64,000 nucleotides of DNA from Planctomycetota bacterium (GTDB lineage Bacteria > Planctomycetota > J058). Shown one piece after another: positions 55,189 through 64,000 of this stretch; position 1 is the first letter of the stretch, and every line of letters begins with the position of its first letter. The notes below the pieces were generated by a model that did no database searches, had not been told where the DNA came from, and worked only from the letters and a program-made list of their open reading frames with translations. Both the position numbers and the translations under genes were made by a program. The stretch lies in NCBI GenBank assembly GCA_023954375.1, contig JAMLIC010000038.1:20477-84476 (forward strand), written 5' to 3'.

Positions 55189-58100
55189 CTAGCGCCCGTC
55201 CATGCGCCGCAGGGCGGCCTGGACCCGCGGGTCGTCGAGGAGCGGGGCGAGCGCGGGGAGCTCCCGGACGAGGTCGGGCCGGTCGAGGCCCAGGGCCGCG
55301 GCCTCCTCGAGCGCGGCGACCGCCGCCGCGCGGCCGTCGGGGAGCTGCGCGTGCGCCGCCGCGAGGTTCAGGCAGTCCGCCGCGGCGCGGCGCTGCCGCT
55401 CCGGCGTCGCCCGGTCGTTCAGGGCCAGGCAGGCCTCGAGGTCGCGCGCCGCGGCCGCCGGACGGTCGAGGTGCAGGCGGGCGACGGCGCGCGCCCCGAG
55501 CAGGTTCAGGCGCCGGACCGGGTCGGGGTCGTCGAGGGCGTCGAGGCAGGCGAGCCCGTGGCTGGCGAGCCGCACGGCGCCCTCGTGGTCGGCGGCGCGC
55601 ATCCGCGCGGCGACCTGCTCCGTGGCCTGCGCGAGCCCCGCCCGCAGCTGGGCGTCGACCTCCGCGGCCACGGCCGGCTCGCGGCGGACGGCCCCCATCG
55701 CGCGGACGAGCCGCGCATCGAAGTCCTCCAGCGGGAAGTAGGGCGCGAACGGGACCGCGGGCAGGCCGAGCAGCCGGCGCGCGAGCGGGAGGGCCTCGGC
55801 GGCCGGCCGCCCGGCCTCGTGCTGCGCCACCAGCAGGGAGGCGACGAGGGCCCACTCCCTGCCCTGGCCTGGCGCGTGCGCGTCGAGCTTGCGCAGCCCC
55901 GCGGCCAGCGCCGCCGCGGCGCCGGCCGCGTCCCCGCGCGAGAGCAGGTGCTGCCCGCGCACGAGGTCGACGTGGTACTCGTCGGGCTGCATCCGCGCCG
56001 CCTGCTCGAGCCGCTCGAGGCCCTCGGCCTCGTGGCCGGTGGCCAGGAGGACGTGGCCGAGCTGGAGGAGGAACTCCAGGTAGGTGATCGGCTGGACGAA
56101 CACGCGCCGCCCCCGCCCGGTCAGCTCGTCGGCGGCGCGCAGGTCCTCGAGGGCGTCCTCGAAGCGGCCGAGCGCGGCGCGCAGGTAGCCGCGCCGCGAG
56201 CGCACGCCGAAGGCCGCGCTCCGGATCGTCGGCTCGGGCTCGAGCGCGCGCATGCCCTCCGTGAGCCGCCGCTCCACCTCCTCGAGGCGCGCCCGCGCGA
56301 CCGCGCGCGAGGCCTGACGGTCGTCCACCCAGGAGCTCGACTCGGCGTAGGCGGTCACCGCCTCCGGCGCGGAGGGGAAGCGCGCGAGCAGCTCCTCCGC
56401 GAGCTGGAGCCGGCGCGCCTGCGCCTCGGGCTCGCGCCCGAGGAGCGACCACTGGGCGAGCCGGGTGAACATGTCGTCCGGGTCGAGCTCGGCGGCGCGG
56501 GCGTAGTGCGCCCGCGCCTCCTCGAGGCGCTCCTCCAGCTGCGCCATCCGGCCGAGCAGGAACAGGGCCGCGGGGCTCCCTGCGCCCCGCCCGAGCCCGA
56601 ACCGCTCGGCGTCGCCGGCCGCCACCCGGCAGGTCTCATCGGCCCGCATCAACGCCTCGCGGGCCCCGGCGCGGTCGCCCAGGCGGATGCGGACCTGCCC
56701 CAGGAGCAGGAGCGCCTCGGTGAACGTCGGGTCGAGGGCGACGGCCTCCTCGAGCGGCGCGAGGATGAGCGTCCGGAGCTGATCTGCGGTCAGGTCGCGG
56801 CGCGCGAGCGCCTCGACCCGGAAGTAGGGGACCTGCGCCCGCGCCCGGCGCGCCGCGGCGAGGAGGCGCTCGTCCGCGGCCGCGCGGGCCTCGCCCTCGG
56901 CGGCGGCCCGGGCCTGCGCCTCGGCCGCGACCGCATCGGCCAGCGCGCGGGCCTCGGCCGCCGCGCGCGCGCGGTCGCGCTCCTTGGAGGCGGTCGCGGC
57001 GGCCCCCACCCCGGCGACCCCGAGCGTCACCACGAGCCCGGTCACCGCGGCCGCCGTGAGCTCCGCGTGGCGCGCCGCCCACTTGAGCGCCCGCGCGAGC
57101 GGCCCCATCGGCAGGGCCTCGACCGGGAGCCCGTCGAGGAAGCGGGTCACCTCGGCGGCGAGGTCGACCGCGCGGGGGTAGCGGGCCGCCGGGGCCTTCG
57201 CCAGCGCCTTGAGCGCCACGGCCGCGAGCTCGCGCGGCACGGCGCGACCGCGCGGCGCGACCGCGCGGGGGTCCGGCGGGGCGTCGACCAGCACCTGCTT
57301 GATGATGTTGATCGGCGTCGCGCCGACGAAGGGCGGCCGCAGGGCGAGGAGCTCGAACAGGATCGCGCCCAGGGCGTAGACGTCGCTGCGCTCGTCGACG
57401 GCCTCACGCCGACCCTCGGCCTGCTCGGGGGGCATGTAGGCGGGCGTGCCGAGGACGGCCCCGTCCTGCGTCTGCCCCGCCGGCGGCGGCCCCGCCGCGC
57501 CAGGCCCTGCTTCCACGTCGGCCTGTCCGGGGGCGCGCGCCAGGCCCCAGTCCATGACGAGGACCTCGCCGAAGTCACCGACCATGACGTTGGCCGGCTT
57601 CAGGTCGCGATGGAGGACGCCGCGCGCGTGCGCGTACGCGACCGCGTCGCACACCTTCAGGAACTGGCGCAGGAGCACGGGGAGCTGGCCGTTCGGGTGC
57701 GCGGGGTCGTCGCGCGTCGCGCGGAGCACGTCGGCGAGGGAGCGGCCGCGCACGAGCTTCATGACGAAGTAAGGCTCGCCCGTGGGCTCCTGGCCGACCT
57801 CGTACACGGGGACGATCGCCGGGTGCTCCAGCTGCCCCGTGACCCGCGCCTCGGTGAGGAAGCGCGCCCGGGCGCCCTGCGAGCTTGCGGCCGCATCGAG
57901 GAGGACCTTCTTGGCGACCTCGCGCCCGATCGTCCGGTCGAGCGCGCGGAGGACGCGCCCCATGCCGCCGCGGCCGAGCTCGCCCTTGACCTCGAGGCTG
58001 GCGGGCGCAAGCGCCGCCAGGCGCGTCGACCGCGCCTCGACCGCCGCCGGCGGCGCGACCGTCGCGGTGACGTCCTCGCCCGAGGCGGGCGGCGCGGCCG

Positions 58101-58275
58101 TGGCGGCGCGCCGGAGCCTCGTCGCGGCCTCGCGGCTCACGGCGCCGACCTCCACCGCGACCTCCCACGCGGGCCGACGGGCGGCCGTCGCGCTCGCGAG
58201 GAGCCGCTGGGCCTGGTCGGGCGTGAGCAGCCCCGCCTGCACGGCGAGGGCCAGGAAGCGCTGGCTGGGGTCCAC
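55189..58275 (-). CDS. Membrane Ser/Thr protein kinase with TPR-like tail, copy 1
   Basis: A 1028-residue protein. The N-terminal module (QRFLALAVQAGLLTPDQAQRLLAS) resembles that of the dual kinase. The kinase domain (about 95-365) has LGRGGMGRVLRALD, AKKV, HRDLKPANVM, VMDWGLAR (DWG instead of DFG, usual in this phylum) and GTPAYMPPEQ. A membrane helix (LTAAAVTGLVVTLGVAGVGAAA, about 418-440) is followed by a long region of TPR-like repeats (ADELDPDDMFTRLAQ type) ending DPRVQAALRRMDGR. The TPR part should be outside the cytoplasm, sensing or binding a partner. GTG 58275 has TATACC 6 bases upstream. Copy 2 lies immediately upstream. Confidence 0.93.
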   Translation of the reverse strand: MDPSQRFLALAVQAGLLTPDQAQRLLASATAARRPAWEVAVEVGAVSREAATRLRRAATAAPPASGEDVTATVAPPAAVEARSTRLAALAPASLEVKGELGRGGMGRVLRALDRTIGREVAKKVLLDAAASSQGARARFLTEARVTGQLEHPAIVPVYEVGQEPTGEPYFVMKLVRGRSLADVLRATRDDPAHPNGQLPVLLRQFLKVCDAVAYAHARGVLHRDLKPANVMVGDFGEVLVMDWGLARAPGQADVEAGPGAAGPPPAGQTQDGAVLGTPAYMPPEQAEGRREAVDERSDVYALGAILFELLALRPPFVGATPINIIKQVLVDAPPDPRAVAPRGRAVPRELAAVALKALAKAPAARYPRAVDLAAEVTRFLDGLPVEALPMGPLARALKWAARHAELTAAAVTGLVVTLGVAGVGAAATASKERDRARAAAEARALADAVAAEAQARAAAEGEARAAADERLLAAARRARAQVPYFRVEALARRDLTADQLRTLILAPLEEAVALDPTFTEALLLLGQVRIRLGDRAGAREALMRADETCRVAAGDAERFGLGRGAGSPAALFLLGRMAQLEERLEEARAHYARAAELDPDDMFTRLAQWSLLGREPEAQARRLQLAEELLARFPSAPEAVTAYAESSSWVDDRQASRAVARARLEEVERRLTEGMRALEPEPTIRSAAFGVRSRRGYLRAALGRFEDALEDLRAADELTGRGRRVFVQPITYLEFLLQLGHVLLATGHEAEGLERLEQAARMQPDEYHVDLVRGQHLLSRGDAAGAAAALAAGLRKLDAHAPGQGREWALVASLLVAQHEAGRPAAEALPLARRLLGLPAVPFAPYFPLEDFDARLVRAMGAVRREPAVAAEVDAQLRAGLAQATEQVAARMRAADHEGAVRLASHGLACLDALDDPDPVRRLNLLGARAVARLHLDRPAAAARDLEACLALNDRATPERQRRAAADCLNLAAAHAQLPDGRAAAVAALEEAAALGLDRPDLVRELPALAPLLDDPRVQAALRRMDGR

Positions 58276-58281
58276 GCTGAC

Positions 58282-58287
58282 GGTATA
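58282..58287 (-). promoter_or_regulatory. -10 box (TATACC) 6 bases before kinase copy 1
   Basis: On the minus strand TATACC-GTCAGC-GTG. The same box, spacing and start occur at kinase copy 2 (61326-61321). An overlapping TACCGT (TANNNT) also fits. Confidence 0.5.
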
Positions 58288-58321
58288 GCCCCCGCCGCGA
58301 CCTGGCGCCGCCTCCCGCGCG

Positions 58322-60030
58322 TCAGCGCCCCTCGGCCATCCGCCGCAGGGCGGCCTGGACGCGCGGGTCGTCGAGCAGCGGCGCGAGCGCCGGGTGCCGC
58401 CGGAGGGCGTCGGGCTCGTCCCAGCCCAGCGCCGCGGCTCGCTCGAGCGCCTCGATCGCGGCCTCGCGCCCGCCGGGCAGCCGGGCGCGGGCGGCGGCGA
58501 GGTTGCACGCGTCCGCCGCCGCGCGCCGGGCGAGCGCGGGCGTGGACCGGTCGTTGATCGCGAGGCCGGCCTCGAGGTCGCGCGCGGCGTCGGCGTGGCG
58601 TCCGAGCGCGCCGGACGCCTGGGCGCGCACGTCGAGGAGCGCGAGGCGGAGGTCGGGGACGGCGTCCTCCAGGGCGTCGAGGGCGTGGAGGCCCTCGCCG
58701 GCCAGGCGCGCGGCGTCGTCGGGGCGCTCCTCCTCCAGGCGCCTCGCCGCCAGCTGCGCCTTCGCCGCGGCCATGGCGCGCACCTCCCGGGCGATGGGCT
58801 CGACCTCCGACGCCCTCCCGCGCTCGAGGAGCCAGCGCCGGACGGCGCCCATGGCGGCGGCGGCGCGCGCGTCGAGGTCGGGGACCTCCACGGCGTCCTC
58901 CGCGCGCGGCCCGGGCGGCGCCTCGAGGTCGGCCTTCAGCTCGCGCGCCGCGACCTCCAGCTGCCCGTGCTCGACCGCCGCGACGACCCAGCGGCGCCGG
59001 AGCGACCGCGCGAGCGGCGGCGGCGCGCCGGCGAGGTCCACGTTCCACATCGCATCGACGGCGTCGCCCGGGCGGCGCTCGGCGAGCTCCAGCTCGAGGA
59101 GCGCAAGCCGGGCGGGCAGGAGCCTCGGGTCGGCCACGATCGCGCGGCGCAGGGCGCCACGCGCGCCCTCGGTGGCCCCCGGCGCCCCGCCCCGGCGTCG
59201 CGCCTCCAGGTGCAGCCTCGCGTCCGCGAGCTCGAGCTGCCCGCGGATCGTCGACTCGCTGTCAGGCTGCACGTCGAGGAGGGCGCGCGCCCGGTCGAGG
59301 TCCGCCCGCGCAGCGTCGAGCGGCGCCCCGCGCGCCACGGCCACGTACTGGCGCACGACGCCGCGATGGAAGTGCGCCTCGAGCAGGACCGCCTGGACCT
59401 CGGGCGGCGGCTGGTGGAGGTCGATCGCCCGCGAGAGATGCTGCTCGAGGAGCTCGAGCCGCTCCAGGCCCTGTCGGGCGGTGCCGGCCGCCGCGTGGCT
59501 CAGCGCCTGCGCGTAGGCCGCGAAGACCTCGCCCAGGTACGGGTGGGCGCGCGCCGCCGCCGCCGCGCGGCGCACGGCCGCCTCCGGATCCTCCTCCAGG
59601 TAGACGGCGGCGACCTCGGCGAAGGGGTCCTGCGGGTCGCGCGCGACGACCTCGCCGAGGAGCGCCCGGGCGGCGGCCAGGTCACCCCGCGCCTGGGCCA
59701 GCCGGGCGAGGACGTAGACGGCGCGGAGGTGCCCGGGGCCGCCGCCCTCGCGGACGACCTCGTCGGCGCGGCGGAGCGCCGCCTCCGCGCGGGGGACCTG
59801 GCCCGCGCGGATCCACGCGATCCCCAGCTTGAAGTGGGCCTCCGCGAAGCTCGGGTCCTCCCGCGCCGCCTCCTCGAGCGGGCGGACCAGGCGCTCCTCG
59901 ACCATGTCCGAGGGGATCACCCGGTCGACGAGGTCCGCCGCGCGCAGGTAGGGGACGAGCGCCCGCGCCCGCGCCTCGGCCGCCTCGAGGCGCCGGCGGT
60001 CCGCGGCGCGCCTCGGCCTGCCGCCTCGCG
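58322..60030 (-). CDS. Membrane Ser/Thr protein kinase copy 2, C-terminal part (TPR-like)
   Basis: C-terminal part of the second kinase, in a different frame from its kinase domain because of an indel at about 60010-60030. The reading continues DRRRLEAAEARARALVPYLRAADLVDR and then helical repeats with LGIAWIRAGQVPRAEAAL, LARLAQARGDLAAARALLGEVVARDPQDP and ending DPRVQAALRRMAEGR. This end is nearly the same as that of copy 1 (DPRVQAALRRMDGR). Copies 1 and 2 are thus tandem paralogs. Upstream of 60030 the frame is not coding, and the correct junction is with the kinase part below. Without the indel the product would be about 1000 residues. Confidence 0.85.
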
Positions 60031-61314
60031 CGCCGCGAGGGCCGCGGCGCGCGCGTCGGCCAGGCGGGCGGCCTCCCGCTCCTTGCCGGCGAGCGCGAGG
60101 CCCGCGCCGCCGGCGACGAGCGACAGGAGGACGAGCCCGCCCGCGGCCGTCGCCGTGAGCGCCGCGTGGCGCGCGGCCCACTTGAGCGCGCGCCCGAGCG
60201 GCCCCACCGGGAGGGCGTCGACCGGGAGCCCGTCGAGGAACCTCGTCACCTCGGCGGCGAGGTCGGCCGCCCTCGGGTAGCGCGCCGCCGGCTCCTTCGC
60301 GAGCGCCTTGAGCGCCACGGCCGCGAGCTCGCGCGGGACGGCGCGGCCGGGCGGCGCCACCGCGCGGGGGTCGGGCGGCGCGTCCATCAGCACCTGCTTG
60401 ATGATGTTGAGCGACGTCGAGCCCACGAAGGGCGCCCGCAGGACGAGGAGCTCGAACAGGATCGCCCCCAGGGCGTAGACGTCGCTGCGCTCGTCGACGG
60501 CGTCGCGCTGCCCCTCGGCCTGCTCGGGCGGCATGTAGGCGGGGGTGCCCAGGACGTCCCCCTCCTGCGTCTGTCCGTGGGCGGCGGCCGCCGACGGCCC
60601 GTCGGTCGCGGCGTCGGCCTCCCCCCGCGCCCGGGCGAGGCCCCAGTCCATCACGAGGACCTCGCCGAAGTCGCCCACCATGACGTTCGCGGGCTTCAGG
60701 TCGCGGTGAATGACGCCGCGCGCGTGGGCGTAGGCGACCGCGTCGCAGACCTTGAGGAACTGGCGCAAGAGCGCGGGGAGCTGGCCGTCCGGGTGCGCGA
60801 GGTCGTCGCGCGTCGCGTCCAGCACCTCCGCGAGGGAGCGGCCGCGCACGAGCTTCATGACGAAGTAAGGCTCGCCCGTCGGCTCGTGGCCGACCTCGTA
60901 GACGGGGACGATCGCCGGGTGCTCGAGCTGGCCCGTGACCCGCGCCTCGGCGACGAAGCGCGCGCGGGTCGCGGGCGGGACCGACGCCGGGTCGAGGAGG
61001 ACCTTCTTGGCCACCTCCCGGCCGATCGCCGGGTCGCGCGCGCGGAGGACGCGCCCCACGCCGCCGCGCCCGAGCTCGCCCGTGACCTCGAGCGCCGCGC
61101 GCCGCGCGGCGCTCGGCTCCGGCGGGCCGCCCGGCGCCTCGACGGCGCGCCGGAGCCGCGCCGCCGCCTCGCGGCCGAGGGCGCCGACCTCGACGGCCAC
61201 CTCCCACGCCGGCCGACGCGCCGCGGCCGCCCTCGCGTGCAGCGCGCCCGCCTGCTCGGGCGTGAGCAGGCCCTGCTGCATGGCGGCGGCGAGGAAGCGC
61301 TGGTTCGGGTCCAC
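59917..61314 (-). CDS. Membrane Ser/Thr protein kinase copy 2, N-terminal part (kinase domain)
   Basis: GTG 61314. The protein begins MDPNQRFLAAAMQQGLLTPEQ, almost as copy 1. The kinase domain is complete: LGRGGVGRVLRARD, AKKV, HRDLKPANVM, MDWGLARARG, GTPAYMPPEQ and RSDVYALGAILFELL. The membrane helix ALTATAAGGLVLLSLVAGGAG follows, then AARLADARAAALAAREAAGR. After about residue 435 the frame turns to Arg/Pro nonsense and stops at 59917, while the natural sequence goes on in the frame of 58322-60030. One missing base in this GC-rich stretch explains it. In its intact form it is a receptor-like kinase of the same type as copy 1. Confidence 0.9.
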   Translation of the reverse strand: MDPNQRFLAAAMQQGLLTPEQAGALHARAAAARRPAWEVAVEVGALGREAAARLRRAVEAPGGPPEPSAARRAALEVTGELGRGGVGRVLRARDPAIGREVAKKVLLDPASVPPATRARFVAEARVTGQLEHPAIVPVYEVGHEPTGEPYFVMKLVRGRSLAEVLDATRDDLAHPDGQLPALLRQFLKVCDAVAYAHARGVIHRDLKPANVMVGDFGEVLVMDWGLARARGEADAATDGPSAAAAHGQTQEGDVLGTPAYMPPEQAEGQRDAVDERSDVYALGAILFELLVLRAPFVGSTSLNIIKQVLMDAPPDPRAVAPPGRAVPRELAAVALKALAKEPAARYPRAADLAAEVTRFLDGLPVDALPVGPLGRALKWAARHAALTATAAGGLVLLSLVAGGAGLALAGKEREAARLADARAAALAAREAAGRGAPRTAGASRRPRRGRGRSSPTCARRTSSTG

Positions 61315-61320
61315 CTCGAG

Positions 61321-61326
61321 GGTATA
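61321..61326 (-). promoter_or_regulatory. -10 box (TATACC) 6 bases before kinase copy 2
   Basis: On the minus strand TATACC-CTCGAG-GTG 61314, matching the arrangement at kinase copy 1. Confidence 0.5.
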
Positions 61327-61427
61327 GCGCGCGGGTCGCGCCCGCGCCGCGCGAGGTGTTAGAACCCTCGCGTGTTCGCGCCCAACATCGTGTGGACCCG
61401 ATCCCGCCGGGCGAGCGGCGCTGAGCC

Positions 61428-62474
61428 CTACTCCCGCACGCTGTAGAACCGCTCCATGAACTCGCGCGCCCCGAAGCCGACCTCCGGCAGGAGGCCCTCC
61501 GCGCGCAGCCAGGCGACCTGCCGCTCGAGGGCCTGCCGCACGGGCGAGGGCGAGTGGCCGAGCTCGCGGCGGGCCTTCGAGTCGTCGACGAACCAGTAGA
61601 GCGACATCGCCGTGCCGATCGCCTCGTTGAGCGTGATCGCCTGGCCGCGGTCGACGCCGAGGGCGCGCGCGAAGAGCTCGCCCGCGCGGCCGAGGAGGTG
61701 CATGCCGGCGCGCGGGATCGGCAGCGTGGGCGTCCGCACGCCGAGGACCTCGCGCAGGAGGTCGGCGTAGGCGCGGTTGGTCAGGTTCTCGCCCCCGAGC
61801 AGGTAGTTGCCGCCGGCGGGCGCGTCGAGCGCCTGCACGTGGGCGCGGGCCACGTCGAGCACGTCGACGAGGTTGAGGCCGCCCGGCGGCGTCACGGGCA
61901 GGCGCGCGAACGCCACGCCCACGATCGCCCACGACGAGTGGAAGCTGCGGTCGCCCTCGCCCAGGCACAGGCCCGGATGCAGGAGGACGACCTCGAGGCC
62001 GCGCGCGGCGCCCTTCCACACCTCGGCCTCGGCGAGGGCCATCGAGATCACGTGGAACGAGTGGTAGCGCTCGGACGTCGGCACCCCCTGCTCGTCGACC
62101 GGCGTGGGCGAGGTCGAGCCCGCGTAGATCCCGACCGACCCGTCCCAGAGCAGGCGGCGCACGCCGGCCTCGAGGCACGCGTCGACGACGTTGCGCGTGC
62201 CGAGGACGTTGACCCGGTAGAGCTGGTCGGCGGCCTTCTTCCAGAGCGACAGGAGGCCCGCCGCGTGGACCACGGCGTCGTGGCCGGCGAACGCCTCGCG
62301 GAGCGACGCCGGCTCGCCCAGGTCGCCCCCGACGAAGCGCACCGGCGCCCCGTCGAGCACCTGCCGCGGGCTCGTGGGCCGGACCACGGCCGTGACCTCG
62401 TGACCCGCGCGGAGCAGCGCGCGGACCACGTGCGAGCCGACGAACCCCGTCCCACCGACCACCGCGATCTTCAC
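61428..62474 (-). CDS. NAD-dependent epimerase/dehydratase-family protein (HpnA-like)
   Basis: A 348-residue extended-SDR protein. It starts MKIAVVGGTGFVGSHVVRALL (NAD-binding GxxGxxG) and has VRFVGGDLGEPASLREAF, DAVVHAAGLLSLWKKAADQLYRVNVLGTRNVV and PPGGLNLVDVLDVARAHVQAL. This order and the Leu/Trp around HAAG match hopanoid-associated sugar epimerases and related dihydroflavonol reductases. The catalytic YxxxK is not intact: the aligned site reads FHVISMALAE, so activity is doubtful or altered. Substrate unknown. GTG 62474 has CCGGAG upstream, and the promoter box TATGCT lies at 62502-62497. It is divergent from the sugar transferase gene. Confidence 0.8.
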   Translation of the reverse strand: MKIAVVGGTGFVGSHVVRALLRAGHEVTAVVRPTSPRQVLDGAPVRFVGGDLGEPASLREAFAGHDAVVHAAGLLSLWKKAADQLYRVNVLGTRNVVDACLEAGVRRLLWDGSVGIYAGSTSPTPVDEQGVPTSERYHSFHVISMALAEAEVWKGAARGLEVVLLHPGLCLGEGDRSFHSSWAIVGVAFARLPVTPPGGLNLVDVLDVARAHVQALDAPAGGNYLLGGENLTNRAYADLLREVLGVRTPTLPIPRAGMHLLGRAGELFARALGVDRGQAITLNEAIGTAMSLYWFVDDSKARRELGHSPSPVRQALERQVAWLRAEGLLPEVGFGAREFMERFYSVRE

Positions 62475-62496
62475 GTGCGCTCTCCGGAGGGGCGAG

Positions 62497-62502
62497 AGCA
62501 TA
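62497..62502 (-). promoter_or_regulatory. -10 box (TATGCT) of the epimerase gene
   Basis: TATGCT lies 22 bases before GTG 62474, leaving room for the CCGGAG ribosome site. It is only 24 bases from the divergent -10 at 62527, so the two promoters overlap. Confidence 0.5.
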
Positions 62503-62526
62503 GGCGATGTCGCCGCGCTCGCGGGG

Positions 62527-62532
62527 TATCCT
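62527..62532 (+). promoter_or_regulatory. TANNNT -10 box (TATCCT), leaderless start
   Basis: TATCCT is followed by CGGGGCCC and then ATG 62541. Confidence 0.55.
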
Positions 62533-62540
62533 CGGGGCCC

Positions 62541-63890
62541 ATGCTCCGCGAGCCCGACCGCCTGGTGAACGCGCTGCGGCGCGCGAGCGACGCGCTGGCG
62601 GTGCTGCTCGCCTTCGCGGCGGCGTTCTGGCTCCGGTTCGTCTCGGGCCTGGTCGCGGCGCCGGGCGACCCGCCGTGGGAGAGCTACGCCCGCGTGGCGC
62701 CCGTGGCGCTCGTCCTGGCCCTCGTGGCGCTCGACGCGGCCGGGCTCTACCGGCGCCGGGCGGTCGAGCCGGCCCGCGGCGAGGCCCTCGCGCTCCTGCG
62801 CGGCTGCGCGCTGGCGCTCCTCGTCCTCCTCGCGGCGACCTTCCTCTACCGCGACGAGAGCTACTCGCGCCTGTTCGCGCTCGGCTTCGCGGCCGCGCTG
62901 CCCCTCTGCGCCGGCGCGCTGCGCGCGCTCCTGCGCCTGGGGCTCGGCGCCGCGCGCGCCCGCGGGTTCGGCCGCCGCCGCGCCGTCGTGCTGGGCGCCG
63001 GCGCGGCGCGGGCGCGCGCCGTGGCGCTCCTCGCGCGTCACCCCGAGGACGGGGTCGAGGTCGTGGCCACGCTCGAGGCCGACCCGCCCCCCGCCGACCT
63101 CGCCGAGCGGGTGCGCGACGCCCGCGCCGACGAGGTCCTGATCGCCCTGCCGCCCGAGCGCCTGGCCCTCGTCGGCCCGCTCGACCGCGCCCTGGCCGAG
63201 GTCCCGGTCGACGTGCACGTCACGCTCGACCTCGACGGCCTCACGGCCCTGCGCCCGGCGGCGGGCGAGCTCCACGGCCTGCCGCTCCTCACCTTGCGGC
63301 GCGGCCCGCACACGGGGCTCGACGGGCTGGGCAAGCGCTTCTTCGACATCGTCGGGGCCGCGGCGCTCCTGGTCCTCGCCGCCCCGCTCCTCCTGACCCT
63401 GGGGCTGCTCGTGCGCCTCACCTCGCCCGGGCCGGCGCTCTATCGCCAGGAGCGCGTCGGCTGGGGCGGCCGCCGCTTCGTCATGCTCAAGCTCCGCACC
63501 ATGCTCCACGGCGCGGGGGGCCCGACGCGCACCCTCCGCGACGACCCGCGGCGCACGCGGCTGGGCACGCTCCTGCGGCGCACGAGCCTCGACGAGCTCC
63601 CGCAGCTGTGGAACGTGCTCAAGGGCGACATGAGCCTCGTCGGGCCGCGCCCCGAGCGCGTCGAGCACTTCCCGGAGCTCGAGCGGCGCATCCCCGGGTT
63701 CATGCTGCGCCACACCGTGCCGGCGGGCATGACGGGCTGGGCGCAGGTCCACGGGCTCCGCGGCGACGCGCCGGTCGAGGAGCGGCTGCGCTACGACCTC
63801 GAGTACATCCAGCGCTGGTCGCCGTGGCTCGACCTCCGGATCCTCCTCCTGACGGCGGTCCGGGGCTTCGCCCATCCCAACGCGTTCTAG
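62541..63890 (+). CDS. Polyprenyl-phosphate hexose-1-phosphate transferase (WcaJ/WbaP-like)
   Basis: A 449-residue membrane enzyme that starts a polysaccharide by moving a hexose-1-phosphate onto undecaprenyl phosphate. The N-terminal half has four to five hydrophobic helices (LAVLLAFAAAFWLRFVSGLVA; VAPVALVLALVALDAAGLY; ALALLVLLAATFLY) and a CoA-binding-like domain (RRAVVLGAGAARARAVALL). The bac_transf domain (about 265-449) reads GKRFFDIVGAAALLVLAAPLLL, YRQERVGWGGRRFVMLKLRTM, RRTSLDELPQLWNVLKGDMSLVGPRPER and VPAGMTGWAQVHG, the signature sequences of the family. The sugar is unknown. The gene ends 110 bases before the window edge, and no partner polysaccharide genes are visible. Confidence 0.94.
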   Translation: MLREPDRLVNALRRASDALAVLLAFAAAFWLRFVSGLVAAPGDPPWESYARVAPVALVLALVALDAAGLYRRRAVEPARGEALALLRGCALALLVLLAATFLYRDESYSRLFALGFAAALPLCAGALRALLRLGLGAARARGFGRRRAVVLGAGAARARAVALLARHPEDGVEVVATLEADPPPADLAERVRDARADEVLIALPPERLALVGPLDRALAEVPVDVHVTLDLDGLTALRPAAGELHGLPLLTLRRGPHTGLDGLGKRFFDIVGAAALLVLAAPLLLTLGLLVRLTSPGPALYRQERVGWGGRRFVMLKLRTMLHGAGGPTRTLRDDPRRTRLGTLLRRTSLDELPQLWNVLKGDMSLVGPRPERVEHFPELERRIPGFMLRHTVPAGMTGWAQVHGLRGDAPVEERLRYDLEYIQRWSPWLDLRILLLTAVRGFAHPNAF

Positions 63891-64000
63891 TAGGGCCTCT
63901 CCTCGAACCCCAGCTTCGCAGACGGCCGAGCCGCCTCCGAACACACCGCACCGCGCCGTCGCAGCAGGAGCGTCAGGCGAGGCCGAGGTGGGCAGGGCGC

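Noticed and set aside
61372..61446. A 24-codon frame starting GTG with TAGAAC just upstream
   Set aside because: It fits the leaderless spacing only loosely, has no similarity, and overlaps the 3' end of the epimerase gene. Too short to claim.

Overview
The window is very GC-rich double-stranded DNA (roughly three quarters G+C by eye). It carries about 50 protein-coding genes on both strands and no rRNA, tRNA or CRISPR array that I can see. Several traits together suggest a bacterium of the Planctomycetota, or less likely the Myxococcota: many large Ser/Thr protein kinases of the DWG type, an FGE-sulfatase-like domain fused to kinases, HEAT-repeat and VWA membrane proteins, a bacterial histone-fold protein, a DUF5522-type protein, and many lipoproteins. 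I cannot name a genus.

Layout. 1-3188 (minus): type II secretion/type IV pilus genes (prepilin cut by the window edge, gspF, gspE). 3454-4281: secreted LTXXQ-like protein. 4506-7183 (plus): truD and an rsmB-type rRNA methyltransferase. 7445-11595 (plus): a tightly coupled pseudopilin operon (HEAT protein, two prepilins, a PilX-like protein, two small related proteins). 11697-19922: a coiled-coil gene, a TPR-cyclophilin fusion, a receiver-kinase fusion, two convergent two-gene membrane/CGHPAA cassettes and a CbpA-type co-chaperone. 20046-20285: a histone-fold protein. 20488-26641: two BatA-like membrane proteins (one with VWA MIDAS motifs) around a cell-wall amidase. 26676-36484: housekeeping genes (der, ruvC, purC, fumC) mixed with lipoproteins, an EEP-family protein and a TetR regulator. 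36484-52742 (minus): a large signalling operon. 52956-54902: selB. 55189-61314 (minus): two tandem paralogous kinases with TPR-like tails. 61428-63890: a divergent epimerase and polyprenyl-phosphate sugar transferase.

The most unusual block is 37410-52742, a co-directional and mostly translationally coupled set. It encodes a multi-STAS coiled-coil protein, a giant protein with two kinase domains, a TxxD-motif array, a membrane segment and an FGE-like domain, a lipoprotein-like pseudo-caspase that lacks the His/Cys dyad, a GAF-GAF-PPM phosphatase, and three paralogous small lipoproteins. Kinase, STAS protein and RsbU-like phosphatase are the parts of a partner-switching circuit. Here they are joined to a dead caspase and envelope lipoproteins.

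Two genome-wide habits show. First, gene junctions very often use GTGA/ATGA overlaps. Second, about ten genes have a TANNNT box only 6-8 bases before the start codon and no ribosome binding site, which points to leaderless transcription. These boxes also help choose starts. Several genes carry single-base frameshifts (near 11730, 16898, 21000-22600, 33335, 33860, 49124, 60020). Because each reading frame keeps coding character across the break, these may be assembly errors rather than decay.
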